From Dehalococcoidia bacterium (lineage in GTDB: Bacteria > Chloroflexota > Dehalococcoidia > Bin125): 64,000 nucleotides of DNA. Below the pieces are notes generated by a model. That model searched no databases. It was not told where the DNA came from and saw nothing but the letters and a program-made list of their open reading frames with translations. The DNA lies in NCBI GenBank assembly GCA_022825855.1, contig JAJDWB010000019.1:1-64000 (forward strand). The letters are read 5' to 3'. A program made the position numbers and the translations under genes. Below, one piece after another: positions 8,401 to 17,877 of this stretch (its first letter is position 1; the number at the start of each line of letters is the position of its first letter).

Positions 8401-9858
8401 ATGAAAACCGACTTTCTGCTGGCCATCAAGCAACTGCATTCGGACAAGAACCTCGACGACGAGGTGATTTTCAATGCGGTCGAGCGCGGCATGGCCGCAG
8501 CCGTCAAGCGGCGCTACGAGCTGCCCGGCAACGTAATCGTCAGCATCGACCGCTACGACGGCAGCATGGCCGTCTCCTCCGAGCGCGAAGTGGTGGAGAT
8601 CGAAGAAGACATCGAGGACCCCGATCTGCAGATCGAACTCGATCGCGCCCGCGAGATCGATCCGGCCGCGAGCATCGGATCGACGCTGCGGCAGGAGCAC
8701 GATGTCGAGAGCGTCGGCGGCCGGATCGAAGCGCAGACGGCCAAGCAGGTCGTGCTCCAGGCGCTGCGCGAAGCCGAGCGCGAGGCGGTCTTTGCCAAGT
8801 ACTCAGGGGAAGAGGGAGGCATCATCAGCGGCGACGTTCAGCGCGTCGAGCCGCATCAGGTGATCGTCGAACTCGCCGACCATACTGAAACGGTGATGCC
8901 GGCCCAGGAACAGGTGCGCATGGAACGCTACCGCTCGGGCCAGCGGGTCAAGGCGATCATGGTCGAGGTGCTGCGCGCCAACAAGGGGCCGCAGATCGTC
9001 ATCTCGCGATCGCGCCCCGAGTTTGTGCGCCGGTTGTTCGAGCTTGAGGTTCCGGAAATCATGCGCGGCGTCGTCGAGATCCGCGGCGTGGCGCGGGAGC
9101 CGGGGCATCGCACCAAGATCGCCGTCTGGTCGCGCCAGTCCGGGGTCGACCCGGTGGGCAGTTGCATCGGCATGCGCGCGATGCGTATCCAGAACATCGT
9201 TAACGAGCTGCACGGCGAACGCGTCGACGTGATCCAGTGGGATCGCGATCCGCGCCGTTTTGTCGAGCACGCCCTCAGTCCCGCCCAGATTCTTGCCGTC
9301 CGCATCGATCGCGAAACGAACACGGCCGAATGCGCCGTGCCCGACATGCAGCTCAGCCTGGCCATCGGCCGCGAAGGCCAGAACGCTCGCCTCGCGGCCC
9401 GCTTGACCGGTTTCCGCATTGACATCAAGCCTCAGACCGTGGCCGAGCGGATGATGCAGGAAGGCCGCGGTCCCTTTGCGCCGCAGGACGAGATCGCCAT
9501 CGAACCCGAGCCGCTGCCCGAGCCCGAGCCGGTGCGCGCGGCGCCCCAGCCTGAGCGCCCCGCTGCCGAGGCGCCCGTGCCCGCGCCGATCGAGATCCCC
9601 ACTCCCGCGACCCCCAGCGAGAAGCCCGAAGTGGTCGAGGAAGAACCGGAACTCGAACCGGTCCTGCAGGCCACCGAGATCGCCCCGGCCGCGCGCGACG
9701 ATGGACAGATTCGTTTCGGCGAGGAACTGCTCCGCCGCGAGGAAGAGCAGCAGTCGCAGCGCGACCGCCGCAGGCGTCGGCCTCGCTACCACGAAGTCGA
9801 CGAAGGCCTCGAAGAGGATCCCTACGCCGAGTACATGGAATTCGAGGAGGAGTTCTAG
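8401..9858 (+). CDS. nusA: Transcription termination/antitermination factor NusA
   Basis: NusA binds RNA polymerase and modulates pausing, termination and antitermination. The 485-residue protein has the N-terminal polymerase-binding domain (1-130), an S1 domain (about 135-200) and two KH domains (to about 355); GSCIGMRAMRIQNIVNELHGERVDVI and SLAIGREGQNARLAARLTG are typical KH stretches. After about residue 360 comes an extension rich in Pro and Glu and then a highly charged end; it is not conserved in sequence with NusA proteins I know. ATG 8401 is chosen because the MKTDFLLAIKQL start matches family N-termini. Confidence 0.96.
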   Translation: MKTDFLLAIKQLHSDKNLDDEVIFNAVERGMAAAVKRRYELPGNVIVSIDRYDGSMAVSSEREVVEIEEDIEDPDLQIELDRAREIDPAASIGSTLRQEHDVESVGGRIEAQTAKQVVLQALREAEREAVFAKYSGEEGGIISGDVQRVEPHQVIVELADHTETVMPAQEQVRMERYRSGQRVKAIMVEVLRANKGPQIVISRSRPEFVRRLFELEVPEIMRGVVEIRGVAREPGHRTKIAVWSRQSGVDPVGSCIGMRAMRIQNIVNELHGERVDVIQWDRDPRRFVEHALSPAQILAVRIDRETNTAECAVPDMQLSLAIGREGQNARLAARLTGFRIDIKPQTVAERMMQEGRGPFAPQDEIAIEPEPLPEPEPVRAAPQPERPAAEAPVPAPIEIPTPATPSEKPEVVEEEPELEPVLQATEIAPAARDDGQIRFGEELLRREEEQQSQRDRRRRRPRYHEVDEGLEEDPYAEYMEFEEEF

Positions 9859-9932
9859 GCGCCCGAGCCGTAGCCTCTTCGACCGTCTGACGACGACGCG
9901 GGTTCCAGCCCCGCGCAGCACGAAGGATTCCG

Positions 9933-10229
9933 ATGTCCGCCAGCCGCTCAGCACACCGCTCTGCACCAGACGACGCGCGCTCGTCCAGCCGGCGCTGCGT
10001 CAGTTGCCGTGAGACCGCGCCGAGGGCCGAGCTGATCCGAATCGTGCGCCGACCCAGCGGCGAGTTGGTCGTCGATTCCCCGTCCGAAGGCCGCGGCGCC
10101 TATCTCCACCGAGGCTCGCAGTGCATCGCCGCCGCATCCTCGGGACCGAAGTTGCTCGCGCGCGCGCTGCGCGGCTCTGTACCCGAACCAACGCTCAGTG
10201 AGATCGCCGAACTGACCCGCCTACCCTGA
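9933..10229 (+). CDS. ylxR: YlxR family (DUF448) RNA-binding protein
   Basis: The 98-residue protein belongs to the YlxR family, which lies between nusA and infB in many bacteria and has an RNA-binding fold; a role as an RNase P modulator (RnpM) has been proposed in Firmicutes. The conserved RRCVSCRETAPRAELIRIVR block begins at about residue 20, and GRGAYLH is near residue 53. The first 18 residues are Ser/Arg-rich. An AAGGA precedes ATG 9933. Confidence 0.9.
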   Translation: MSASRSAHRSAPDDARSSSRRCVSCRETAPRAELIRIVRRPSGELVVDSPSEGRGAYLHRGSQCIAAASSGPKLLARALRGSVPEPTLSEIAELTRLP

Positions 10230-10245
10230 TACTGCGGAGAACGCC

Positions 10246-12135
10246 ATGACCACACAACAGACGATTCGACAGCCCCAGCCCTTGTCTGGCCAGCCGACCC
10301 AGCCCGCCCAGACCCAGGCGGCCGAGGGTGCGACCGTCCTGATTCCGCGCACGCTCACGGTCCGCGAACTCGCCGATCTGCTCGGCGACACGCCCGTGTC
10401 GATCATCAAGACCCTGATGACCAACGGGGTCATGGCCGATGTCTCGAAGACGCTGGACTACGGCACGGCAGCCATCGTCGCCATGGATCGCGGCTTCGAC
10501 CCGGAGGAAGCGGGCGATGTCGTCGAGGAAGAAGAAGCGCCGAGCACGATCGACATCCTGGGCATGGTGGAAGAGGACGACGATCCGGCTGACCTGCGCG
10601 ACCGTGCGCCGGTGATCGCCGTGCTCGGGCACGTCGATCACGGCAAAACCTCGCTGCTCGACTACATCCGCGACGCCAGCGTCGCCGATGGAGAGGCCGG
10701 CGGCATCACCCAGCGGGTCGGCGCCTACCAGACCACCGCGAACAATCGCCTGATCACCTTCATCGACACACCCGGCCACGCAGCCTTCACCGAGATGCGC
10801 GCGCGCGGTGCCCAGGCCACCGATATCGCCATCCTCGTCGTGGCCGCCAACGACGGCGTGATGCCGCAGACGCGCGAAGCGATCAACCACATCATCGCGG
10901 CCGGCGTGCCCTTCATCGTCGCGCTCAACAAGATGGACCTGGACAACATCAACCCCGACCGGGTGAAGGCGGCGCTCGCCGACGCCGGCGTGCAGGTCGA
11001 GGAGTACGGCGGCGACGTGCCGCTCGTGCCGGTCTCGGCGACCCAGGGAGACGGCGTGTCGGACCTGCTCGACACGATCCTGCTGGTCGCCGATATCGCG
11101 GAGCTGACCGCCAATCCCAGCCGCGCCGCCTCCGGTGTCGTGCTCGAGGCGGAACTCGATCGCCGCCAGGGTCCGCGCACCACCCTGCTGGTCCAGCGCG
11201 GCACGCTGCGCCAGGGCGATGCAGTCCTGGTCGGCCAGACCTGGGGCCGGATCAAGGCGATGACCGACTTCGCCGGCAACCGAATCTCCGAAGCCGGTCC
11301 GTCCATGCCGGTCGTGGTCCTCGGTCTGCAGGAAGTCGCCGAAGCCGGAGACCCGTTCCGCGCCGTCGAAAGCGGCCGCGAGGCGAAGCGGATCTACGAG
11401 GAAGCTCGCCGCGAGCGCGAGGCGCGCGAGGCGCACATTCAGCATTCAGCCACGCTCGACGCCCTCTTCGGCGAGATCTCACGCGGCGATGTGTCCGCAC
11501 TCAACCTGATTGTCAAGACCGATGTGGTCGGTTCCTACGAGGCGTTGCGCGACGAACTGGAGCGGATGTCCAACGAGGAAGTGGCGGTCAAGGTGATCCA
11601 CGCCGCCGCCGGTGCCGTCACGGTGGCGGATGTCAACCTGGCGCTCGCCTCGGAAGGACTGGTGATCGCATTCAGCACCCCGGTCGAGCCCGGTGCCGAA
11701 CGGCTGGCTGAGCAGGAAGGCGTCGAGATTCGCCGCTACTCAATCATCTACGAGGTGATCGAACAGGTCGAAGCCGCGATCAGCGGATTGCTCGAACCGG
11801 TCCAGATGCAGGTGGTCGACGGCCACGCCGAGGTGCTGCAGGTTTTCCCCATTCGCGGGCTGGGCAACATCGCCGGCTGCCGTTCGCTGGACGGCAACAT
11901 CCGCAGCGACGCGCAGGTCCACGTCTACCGCAACGGAGAGCAAATCGCCGAGTCGCCAATCTCCAGCCTGCGCCGCTTCCAGGACACGGTCCAGGAAGTC
12001 GACGCCGGACAGGAGTTCGGCGTCGCGCTGGCTCACTTCGACACCTTTGAAGCCGGTGACCAACTGGAGTTCTTCCACATCGAGACGCAGTCGCGGATCG
12101 TCGAGGGCGGCGAGATCCGCAACGTGGCTCGATAA
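10246..12135 (+). CDS. infB: Translation initiation factor IF-2 (short form)
   Basis: IF-2 is the GTPase that delivers initiator fMet-tRNA to the 30S subunit and promotes subunit joining. GHVDHGKTSLLD (about residue 128), DTPGHAAFTEMRARGA and NKMD are the GTP-binding motifs; domains II, III and IV follow. At 629 residues it has a very short N-terminal extension (about 125 residues), which contains one IF2-N domain (LTVRELADLLG...SIIKTLMTNGVM). The distance to ylxR is 16 bases and to rbfA 14 bases, consistent with one operon. Confidence 0.97.
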   Translation: MTTQQTIRQPQPLSGQPTQPAQTQAAEGATVLIPRTLTVRELADLLGDTPVSIIKTLMTNGVMADVSKTLDYGTAAIVAMDRGFDPEEAGDVVEEEEAPSTIDILGMVEEDDDPADLRDRAPVIAVLGHVDHGKTSLLDYIRDASVADGEAGGITQRVGAYQTTANNRLITFIDTPGHAAFTEMRARGAQATDIAILVVAANDGVMPQTREAINHIIAAGVPFIVALNKMDLDNINPDRVKAALADAGVQVEEYGGDVPLVPVSATQGDGVSDLLDTILLVADIAELTANPSRAASGVVLEAELDRRQGPRTTLLVQRGTLRQGDAVLVGQTWGRIKAMTDFAGNRISEAGPSMPVVVLGLQEVAEAGDPFRAVESGREAKRIYEEARREREAREAHIQHSATLDALFGEISRGDVSALNLIVKTDVVGSYEALRDELERMSNEEVAVKVIHAAAGAVTVADVNLALASEGLVIAFSTPVEPGAERLAEQEGVEIRRYSIIYEVIEQVEAAISGLLEPVQMQVVDGHAEVLQVFPIRGLGNIAGCRSLDGNIRSDAQVHVYRNGEQIAESPISSLRRFQDTVQEVDAGQEFGVALAHFDTFEAGDQLEFFHIETQSRIVEGGEIRNVAR

Positions 12136-12149
12136 AGGCGGCCGCTTTC

Positions 12150-12584
12150 ATGACCAGATCCGTACGCGGCGGCAGAAGCGGGCGTCCGTTCGCCGCGCCG
12201 CGAGACAGCGGCGGCGTCGACCGGATGCAAAAGGTCAACGACCTGCTGCGCGACACGATTGCCGAGGTGGTCGCCCGGGAGCTCAAGGATCCGAGACTCG
12301 AGATCGCACTGCTCAGCGTGACCGAAGTCCGCGCCTCTCGCGATCTGAGCAAGGCCACCGTGCTGATCTCAGCAATGAGCGATCCCGGTCTGAGCGAGGC
12401 GGAACAGTCGCAGGCCGCGTCCGGCGCGATCGATGCCCTGACCCATGCGGCGCCGTTCATCCATCGCACTATTCGGCGACAACTCCACCTCAAGCGTGTG
12501 CCCTGGCCCAGCTTCGAACTGGATCCGCGCATCGCCGGGTCGGCGGAGGTCCAGGAGCGTCTCCGCGCGTTGGGCGCATCGTGA
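12150..12584 (+). CDS. rbfA: 30S ribosome-binding factor A
   Basis: RbfA binds the 30S subunit and assists late 16S rRNA maturation. The 144-residue product has a basic N-terminus of about 24 residues and then the KH-type core beginning RMQKVNDLLRDTIAEVVARELKDPRL; the conserved RDLSKATVLIS stretch follows. The stop TGA overlaps the GTG start of truB (GTGA), so the two genes are translationally coupled. Confidence 0.94.
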   Translation: MTRSVRGGRSGRPFAAPRDSGGVDRMQKVNDLLRDTIAEVVARELKDPRLEIALLSVTEVRASRDLSKATVLISAMSDPGLSEAEQSQAASGAIDALTHAAPFIHRTIRRQLHLKRVPWPSFELDPRIAGSAEVQERLRALGAS

Positions 12585-13498
12585 GCCGCCGACGCCGCGA
12601 ACCCTTCCATCCCGGCGCCGTTTTCCTGGTCGACAAGCCCAGCGGTCCCACGTCGCACGACGTCGTGCGCGACATCCGCCGCTGGACCGGCTTGCGCCGA
12701 GTCGGACACGGCGGCACGCTCGATCCGCTGGCCAGCGGTCTGCTGCCGATCTTCGTCGGCGCAGCGACGCGCCTGAACGAGTACCTCGCGCCCTATCGCA
12801 AGTGCTACGAGGCGACGATCCTGCTCGGCCAGACGACCGACACCGACGACAGCGAAGGCGACATCATCGCATCCGCCCCTGTACCCGACCTGACGCTGGA
12901 CGAGATCGACCTCGCGCTGGAACAGTTTCGAGGAGCGATCGAGCAGGTCCCGCCTCAGTACAGCGCAGTCAAGCGCGACGGCGTCGCCGCCTACCGCTCG
13001 GCGCGTGCCGGCGAACAGGTGGAGATCGACGCTCGCGACGTGACCGTCCACGAGCTCGAGGCCGTGGAACTCTCCTCGGACCGCGTCACGCTCACGATGT
13101 CGGTCAGCACCGGCACCTACGTCCGCGCCATCGCGCGGGACTTGGGAGCCGCCCTGGGCTGCGGCGCTCACGTCATCAAAATGCGCCGGACGAGAATCGG
13201 CCGTACCGAGGCGTCCGACGGACACAGTCTGGACGCACTGCAGGCGGCAGCCGAGGCCGGTGAGATCTGGTCGCTCGCGATCCCGCCCGCCGATCTGTTT
13301 CCCGATTGGCCTCACTTCCTGCTCCAGGGCGATCAACTCCAGCGAATCAAGCGCGGACAGAAGATTCGTCACGCTCCGGTCGACGGTTGGGACAAGGCGT
13401 TGGCAGTGACAACGGACCAACACGTGGCCGCAGTCCTGCGGCGCGACGAACTGAGCGCCGCCACTTGGCAGCCAGAGAAGGTCCTGGCCGTGGGCTAG
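12581..13498 (+). CDS. truB: tRNA pseudouridine-55 synthase
   Basis: TruB isomerises U55 in the T loop of tRNAs. The 305-residue protein has VDKPSGPTSHDVV near the N-terminus and GHGGTLDPLASGLL, whose Asp is the catalytic nucleophile; KCYEATILLGQTTDTDDSEG and TGTYVRAIARDLG are also conserved. I start at GTG 12581, overlapping the rbfA stop; the long upstream open frame is a shadow of infB and rbfA. It ends the translation block and is convergent with the fatty-acid cluster, 15 bases from the cupin-like gene. Confidence 0.95.
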   Translation: MSRRRREPFHPGAVFLVDKPSGPTSHDVVRDIRRWTGLRRVGHGGTLDPLASGLLPIFVGAATRLNEYLAPYRKCYEATILLGQTTDTDDSEGDIIASAPVPDLTLDEIDLALEQFRGAIEQVPPQYSAVKRDGVAAYRSARAGEQVEIDARDVTVHELEAVELSSDRVTLTMSVSTGTYVRAIARDLGAALGCGAHVIKMRRTRIGRTEASDGHSLDALQAAAEAGEIWSLAIPPADLFPDWPHFLLQGDQLQRIKRGQKIRHAPVDGWDKALAVTTDQHVAAVLRRDELSAATWQPEKVLAVG

Positions 13499-13513
13499 CT
13501 GACTTGACCAGGG

Positions 13514-13828
13514 TCACGGAACAGCCGCGCCGCCCTTGACATCGGGTACCGAGAACAGCAGCGTCAGGGAATCGCTCTCGGCGATCAGGGAATAGGGCGC
13601 GTCTGCTTCGAGCAGCACACCCTCTCCAACTCCGAGCGTGGCGTCGTCGTCAAGTGTGCCCACCGCGACGGCGCCCTCGGCCACGATCAATGCCGTCGGT
13701 CCCGTGGTCTTGCGATTCAGGGCGCTGCGCCCCGCCGCCAGGCGGACAGCCTCGGAGGCAAGCCTGCTGGCGCTGGGACTGATGGCGCCGCTCGCGCTGG
13801 CGGTGATCCGGCGCAGCGGCATGGTCAA
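13514..13828 (-). CDS. Small cupin-like protein of unknown function
   Basis: The product is 104 residues if the TTG at 13828 is used (TTGA overlap with the acpP stop) or 102 from the ATG at 13822. The C-terminal half, from ALIVAEGAVAVG to LTLLFSVP, reads like one set of cupin beta strands (a G-x-G-V-L-L turn followed by A-D-A-P), but the usual metal-binding histidines are absent. It is the last gene of the leftward fatty-acid cluster. Function unknown; the cupin assignment is tentative. Confidence 0.6.
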   Translation of the reverse strand: MTMPLRRITASASGAISPSASRLASEAVRLAAGRSALNRKTTGPTALIVAEGAVAVGTLDDDATLGVGEGVLLEADAPYSLIAESDSLTLLFSVPDVKGGAAVP

Positions 13829-14088
13829 TCGATTCCGGCGTTGGTCAAGTAGTCGATCAGATCCTGCACCGTGCGAATCTCGGCGGCGTCTTCTTCGGGA
13901 ATCTCGAGTTGGATGTCGTCGGTTGAGAACTCTTCCTCGACCGCGATAGTCAGATCGACGATGTCGAGCGAGTCGGCGTCGAGGTCGTCGATTAAGTGCG
14001 CGTCGGCGGTGACCTTGTCGAGCGGCTGACGCAATTGGTCGGCTACAAGCTGTGAGACACGGGTGAGCAGGCTCTGGTCGTCGGACAT
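13825..14088 (-). CDS. acpP: Acyl carrier protein
   Basis: AcpP carries growing acyl chains on a phosphopantetheine arm. The 87-residue acidic protein has the DLDADSLDIVDL motif with the modified Ser at about residue 41. AGGAG lies 7 bases upstream of ATG 14088. It follows two ketosynthase genes by 59 bases; its distal position differs from the common fabD-fabG-acpP-fabF order. Confidence 0.96.
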   Translation of the reverse strand: MSDDQSLLTRVSQLVADQLRQPLDKVTADAHLIDDLDADSLDIVDLTIAVEEEFSTDDIQLEIPEEDAAEIRTVQDLIDYLTNAGID

Positions 14089-14147
14089 GTGGCGGCTCCT
14101 GCCTGGGCGGTCAGATGTCTAGCGATGTTATGGCTGAGGGTAAGAGG

Positions 14148-15422
14148 TCAGTGATCAACCCGCGAGAGCGCCACGACACCGTTCTGTCCTCCGAAGCCGA
14201 AGCCGTTCACCAGCGCGGCCTGCAGACTGCAGTCGCGAGCCTCATTCGGGACATAATCCAGGTCGCAGGCCGGGTCGGGGGTCTCCTGGTTGATCGTCGG
14301 TGGCAACACGCCGTGATAGAGCGCCAGCGCCGTCGCCGCGCCTGAGAGCGCGCCCGCTGCACCCATCAGATGCCCCGACATCGACTTGACCGAGGAGACC
14401 GCCAAACGGTCGGCGTGATCGCCGAACACAGAGCGGATGGCCCGGGTCTCAATCGCGTCATTGAGCGGCGTCGAGGTGCCGTGCGCGCAGATGTAGCCGA
14501 TCTCATCGGGATTCAACCCCGAGTTGCGCAGCGCGGCAGACATGGCGCGCGCCGCGCCGTCGCCGGCAGGATCGGGAGCGGTGATGTGATAGGCGTCGGC
14601 GGTTCGACCGCCGCCGAGCACCTCGGCATAGATGCGCGCCCCTCGTTCGAGGGCGCTGGCCAGCGACTCGGTCACGCAGACGACTGCCCCCTCACCGAAA
14701 ACGAAGCCGTCGCGGTCGGCGTCGAACGGGCGCGACGCCGCTTCGGGATCTTCATTGCGGCGCGAGAGTGCCTGCATGTTGGCAAGTCCGGATATGCCCA
14801 GGGCCGAGACGTTGGATTCGGTCCCACCGCACAAGGCCAGATCGGCCTCGCCGCCGAGCAGCATCTGGCGGCTGTCGATAAAGGCGTAAATGCTGGCCGC
14901 GCAGGCGGCCAACGAGGTCAACGCCGGCCCCCGCAGGCCAAGTTCGATCGAGACCTGGCAGGAGGCCATGTTGCCGGCCATCATCGGAACGAACATCGCC
15001 GAAACCCGGCCCGGGCCCCGGCTGTTCAGCACCTCGGTCTGCTGCGAGATCGTGGTCACCCCGCCGCCGCCGGTGTTGATCACGGCGGCGACCCGCTCCG
15101 GGTCGTACGCGTCGAGATCGAGTCCCGCGTCTTCGACGGCCAGACGCGACGCCGCCACGCCGAGTTGGGCGAAGCGGGCCATGCGCCGAGCGGCCTTGGG
15201 GTCCATGTAGTCGGCCGGATCGAACTCGGGGATGTCGGCCGCGATCTGCACCTTGAGGCCCGCGTCGATCAGTTCCGGGACCTGGCGGGCTCCGGAGCGG
15301 CCATTCGTGAGCGAGTCCCAGAACGCCTCAACGCCCACTCCGATCGGGGTCACGGGGCCGATTCCCGTGATCACGATCCGCTCTTCGGGCGGGCGGTGGG
15401 ATGATCGGATCGGGTCGCTCAC
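14148..15422 (-). CDS. fabF: Beta-ketoacyl-ACP synthase II (downstream paralog)
   Basis: This 424-residue condensing enzyme elongates acyl-ACP with malonyl-ACP. Catalytic residues are present: Cys in [13 protein letters not shown], His in [12 protein letters not shown] and His in [14 protein letters not shown]. The ATG overlaps the stop of the upstream paralog (15419-15422). The sequence around the catalytic Cys (AACAAS) departs from the usual ACATG form, so it may have a different chain-length or primer preference; this is inference. Confidence 0.92.
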   Translation of the reverse strand: MSDPIRSSHRPPEERIVITGIGPVTPIGVGVEAFWDSLTNGRSGARQVPELIDAGLKVQIAADIPEFDPADYMDPKAARRMARFAQLGVAASRLAVEDAGLDLDAYDPERVAAVINTGGGGVTTISQQTEVLNSRGPGRVSAMFVPMMAGNMASCQVSIELGLRGPALTSLAACAASIYAFIDSRQMLLGGEADLALCGGTESNVSALGISGLANMQALSRRNEDPEAASRPFDADRDGFVFGEGAVVCVTESLASALERGARIYAEVLGGGRTADAYHITAPDPAGDGAARAMSAALRNSGLNPDEIGYICAHGTSTPLNDAIETRAIRSVFGDHADRLAVSSVKSMSGHLMGAAGALSGAATALALYHGVLPPTINQETPDPACDLDYVPNEARDCSLQAALVNGFGFGGQNGVVALSRVDH

Positions 15423-16690
15423 TCGTCGAAACGCTTCAACAGCACGGCGGCGTTGTGTCCGCCCAGCCCAACCGAAAAGGAAAGCGCCGACTCGACCTTC
15501 AACTCGCGTGCCTCGTTGGGGATCACGTCAATGTCGAGCTCCGGATCTGGTGTCTCGTAGTTCAGTGTCGGCGGAGCGACGCCCTCCTTGATCACCATCG
15601 CCGAGACAATCACTTCGAGCGCACCGGAGGCGCCCATCATGTGGCCGGTCGCGGGCTTGATTGAGGACAAGGCGAGGTCGTCGGCGTGCGAGCCGAACAT
15701 GCGCCTCAGGGCCGTCACTTCGACCTGATCTCCCAGCCTGGTGGCCGTTCCATGGGTTGAAACATATCCGATGCTCGCCGGATCGATCTGCGACTCATCA
15801 ACGGCCTGCTGCACGCTCACCATCAGTCCGCGACCGTGCGGCTCAGGCTGGGCAATGTCATGGCCGTCGTTGGCCGACCCGCCGCCGACGACTTCGGCAT
15901 AGATCGGCGCGCCGCGGGCCAGCGCGTGATCGAGGTCTTCGATCATCATCGCCGCTGCGCCCTCGCCGGGGACAAAGCCGTTGCGGTGCAGGTCATAGGG
16001 CGCGCAGGAAGCGCTCAGGGGCTCGGCCGGCGTCGCCAGCACCCCCATCCGCTCGAAGCAGATATGAAACAGCGGCAGGATGATCGCCTCTGAGCCGCCG
16101 ACCAGCAGGGCGTCGGCCCGTCCCGATCGGATGTGCAGTAACCCGTCGGCGACGGCATTGGCGCCGGTCGCGCAGGCCGAGGTCGGGGAGTAATTCGGTC
16201 CCGTCGCTCCGGTAGCGATCGAGAGGTGGCCAGAGGCCGCGTCGGCGATCAGATTGGGCATCGCGAACGGCGAGACTCGCCGCGCGCCGCGGCTGACCAG
16301 CGTGTCCTGCCAGCGGGTGACCAGCTCCATCCCGCCGCCGCCCGAACCAAAAATGATGCCGATCCGGTGCTGGTTGTCTTCGGTGATCTGTAGTTCCGAG
16401 TCGTTCAGCGCCTCGAGCCCGGCGACCATCCCATACTGCGTGTTCAGGTCCATGTGGCGCAACGCCTTGGCATCGGGCAGCAGCGGCTCGGGATTCCATT
16501 CCTTAACCTCGGCCGCAATCGGGATCTTGACGCCCCACTCCTCAGGGTCGAAGCGCTGGATCCGCCCCACGCCGCTCTGTCCGTCGACCAGGTTCCGCCA
16601 AGTCGTCGGCATATCGTTGCCGACAGGTGTAACGGCTCCCACGCCGGTAATCACGACGCGGCGGTCGGTGGAGGCGCTGCGGGAGGCCAC
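15419..16690 (-). CDS. fabF: Beta-ketoacyl-ACP synthase II (upstream paralog)
   Basis: The 423-residue ketosynthase carries the standard triad: Cys in SPTSACATGANA, His in VSTHGTATRLGD and His in KPATGHMMGASGA. I use GTG 16690, which overlaps the fabD stop (TAGTG) and gives a length equal to its neighbour; the open frame upstream is antisense-like read-through of fabD. FabD, both FabF proteins and AcpP are therefore tightly coupled in one leftward operon. Confidence 0.93.
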   Translation of the reverse strand: MASRSASTDRRVVITGVGAVTPVGNDMPTTWRNLVDGQSGVGRIQRFDPEEWGVKIPIAAEVKEWNPEPLLPDAKALRHMDLNTQYGMVAGLEALNDSELQITEDNQHRIGIIFGSGGGGMELVTRWQDTLVSRGARRVSPFAMPNLIADAASGHLSIATGATGPNYSPTSACATGANAVADGLLHIRSGRADALLVGGSEAIILPLFHICFERMGVLATPAEPLSASCAPYDLHRNGFVPGEGAAAMMIEDLDHALARGAPIYAEVVGGGSANDGHDIAQPEPHGRGLMVSVQQAVDESQIDPASIGYVSTHGTATRLGDQVEVTALRRMFGSHADDLALSSIKPATGHMMGASGALEVIVSAMVIKEGVAPPTLNYETPDPELDIDVIPNEARELKVESALSFSVGLGGHNAAVLLKRFDE

Positions 16691-17730
16691 TACTTGGGGA
16701 TCCCGTCGCTCTTGTCGGGGTAGTCGCGAGTCGAGAGCCCGGTGTCGTCGTCCGACAGGGGGAAGGTCCAGGAAGTCCGCGAGATGCGGCGCACCAGCTT
16801 CGACAACACATCGCCAGGCCCAGCTTCGACAAACAGCGTCGATCCCTGGGCCGCCATCGTCTTGACCGCGTGCTGCCACTGCACGGGCGCGGTCAACGCT
16901 TCGGACAACTCGCTCGTGAGCTGATCCTTGGTGTGCATCAGGCCGCCGGAAATGTTGCTCACCACCGGCACCACGGGGTCGCGCCAGGAAATCGTGTGCA
17001 CGGCCTCGCTGAAGTGCGCCTGCGCGCCGGCCATCAGCGGCGAGTGGGAGGCGATCGAAATCGGCAATCGGACCACGCGGCGCGCGCCGTGCTCATCGGC
17101 CAGACGCATGATCTTCCGCAACGGCGCCTCGTCGCCCGAGACGACCGTCTGTCCGGGGCAGTTGTCGTTAGCGACGACCAGCGTGCCCTCGTCCGCCGCT
17201 TCGCCGACCAGCTTGCTCAGGACCCGATCCCGCAGGCCGATGATCGACGCCATCCCGCCGGGACGCAGCGAGTCGGCCGCGTGCATGACCTCGGCCCGCC
17301 TGCGCACCAATTGCAGCGCCTCGTCGAAGTCGACTGCCCGCGACGCGAACATCGCCGTGATCTGGCCCATGCTGTGCCCAGAGACCACCTTGGGCGCCAG
17401 CGTCCGTCCGGCTTGCGCCCAGGTCTCCCGCAGCGCTTCCAACCAGGCAACTGAGGCGACGAAAATCGCCGGTTGCGAGTGCGTAGTCTCGTTGAGTTGG
17501 TCCTCGGGGCCGTGCTCGATCAGGTGCAGCAGGTCGTAGTCCAGCACCTCGTTGGCGCGGGTGAACCACTGCTCAGCATTGGGGTAGACGCGCAGCACCT
17601 TGCCGGCCATGCCGACCGACTGCGAACCCTGCCCCGGAAAGAGCAGCGCATACTCGTCGTCACTGAGCGCTGGGTGCTCACCCGATGGTGGTTCGTCTAC
17701 CGACTCGTCGCTAAGCGTGAGCGTGTCCAT
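16690..17730 (-). CDS. fabD: Malonyl-CoA-ACP transacylase
   Basis: FabD loads malonyl from CoA to AcpP. The 346-residue protein has the LLFPGQGSQSVGMA motif, the nucleophile elbow VVSGHSMGQITA and a His in the SHSPLM stretch. About 25 extra residues precede the conserved core. AGGAG lies 5 bases before ATG 17730. It heads the fabD-fabF-fabF-acpP operon; overlapping palindromes in the upstream gap (17801-17818) are a possible operator. Confidence 0.95.
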   Translation of the reverse strand: MDTLTLSDESVDEPPSGEHPALSDDEYALLFPGQGSQSVGMAGKVLRVYPNAEQWFTRANEVLDYDLLHLIEHGPEDQLNETTHSQPAIFVASVAWLEALRETWAQAGRTLAPKVVSGHSMGQITAMFASRAVDFDEALQLVRRRAEVMHAADSLRPGGMASIIGLRDRVLSKLVGEAADEGTLVVANDNCPGQTVVSGDEAPLRKIMRLADEHGARRVVRLPISIASHSPLMAGAQAHFSEAVHTISWRDPVVPVVSNISGGLMHTKDQLTSELSEALTAPVQWQHAVKTMAAQGSTLFVEAGPGDVLSKLVRRISRTSWTFPLSDDDTGLSTRDYPDKSDGIPK

Positions 17731-17800
17731 CTCGGCTCCTGCTCTCCGGCGTGATCGGCGATCAGGTGCCGCGCCGGAGGTTAGTCATCAATTCTATCGG

Positions 17801-17836
17801 CTCCGAATCGGAGATTCGCCGTAAACCGTCTGTCAA
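17801..17836 (-). promoter_or_regulatory. Candidate promoter and operator for the fabD operon
   Basis: On the minus strand a perfect TTGACA (17836-17831) lies upstream of fabD. Just downstream, in the expected -10 zone, are two overlapping perfect inverted repeats: CTCCGA-A-TCGGAG (17801-17813) and CGAATC-GGA-GATTCG (17804-17818). No good -10 hexamer is visible at the right distance, so the promoter call is tentative; the palindromes are seen directly. Confidence 0.4.
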
Positions 17837-17877
17837 GTGCGGATTGGCGAACAGTACGTCCGCTGGAACCAACTCAA

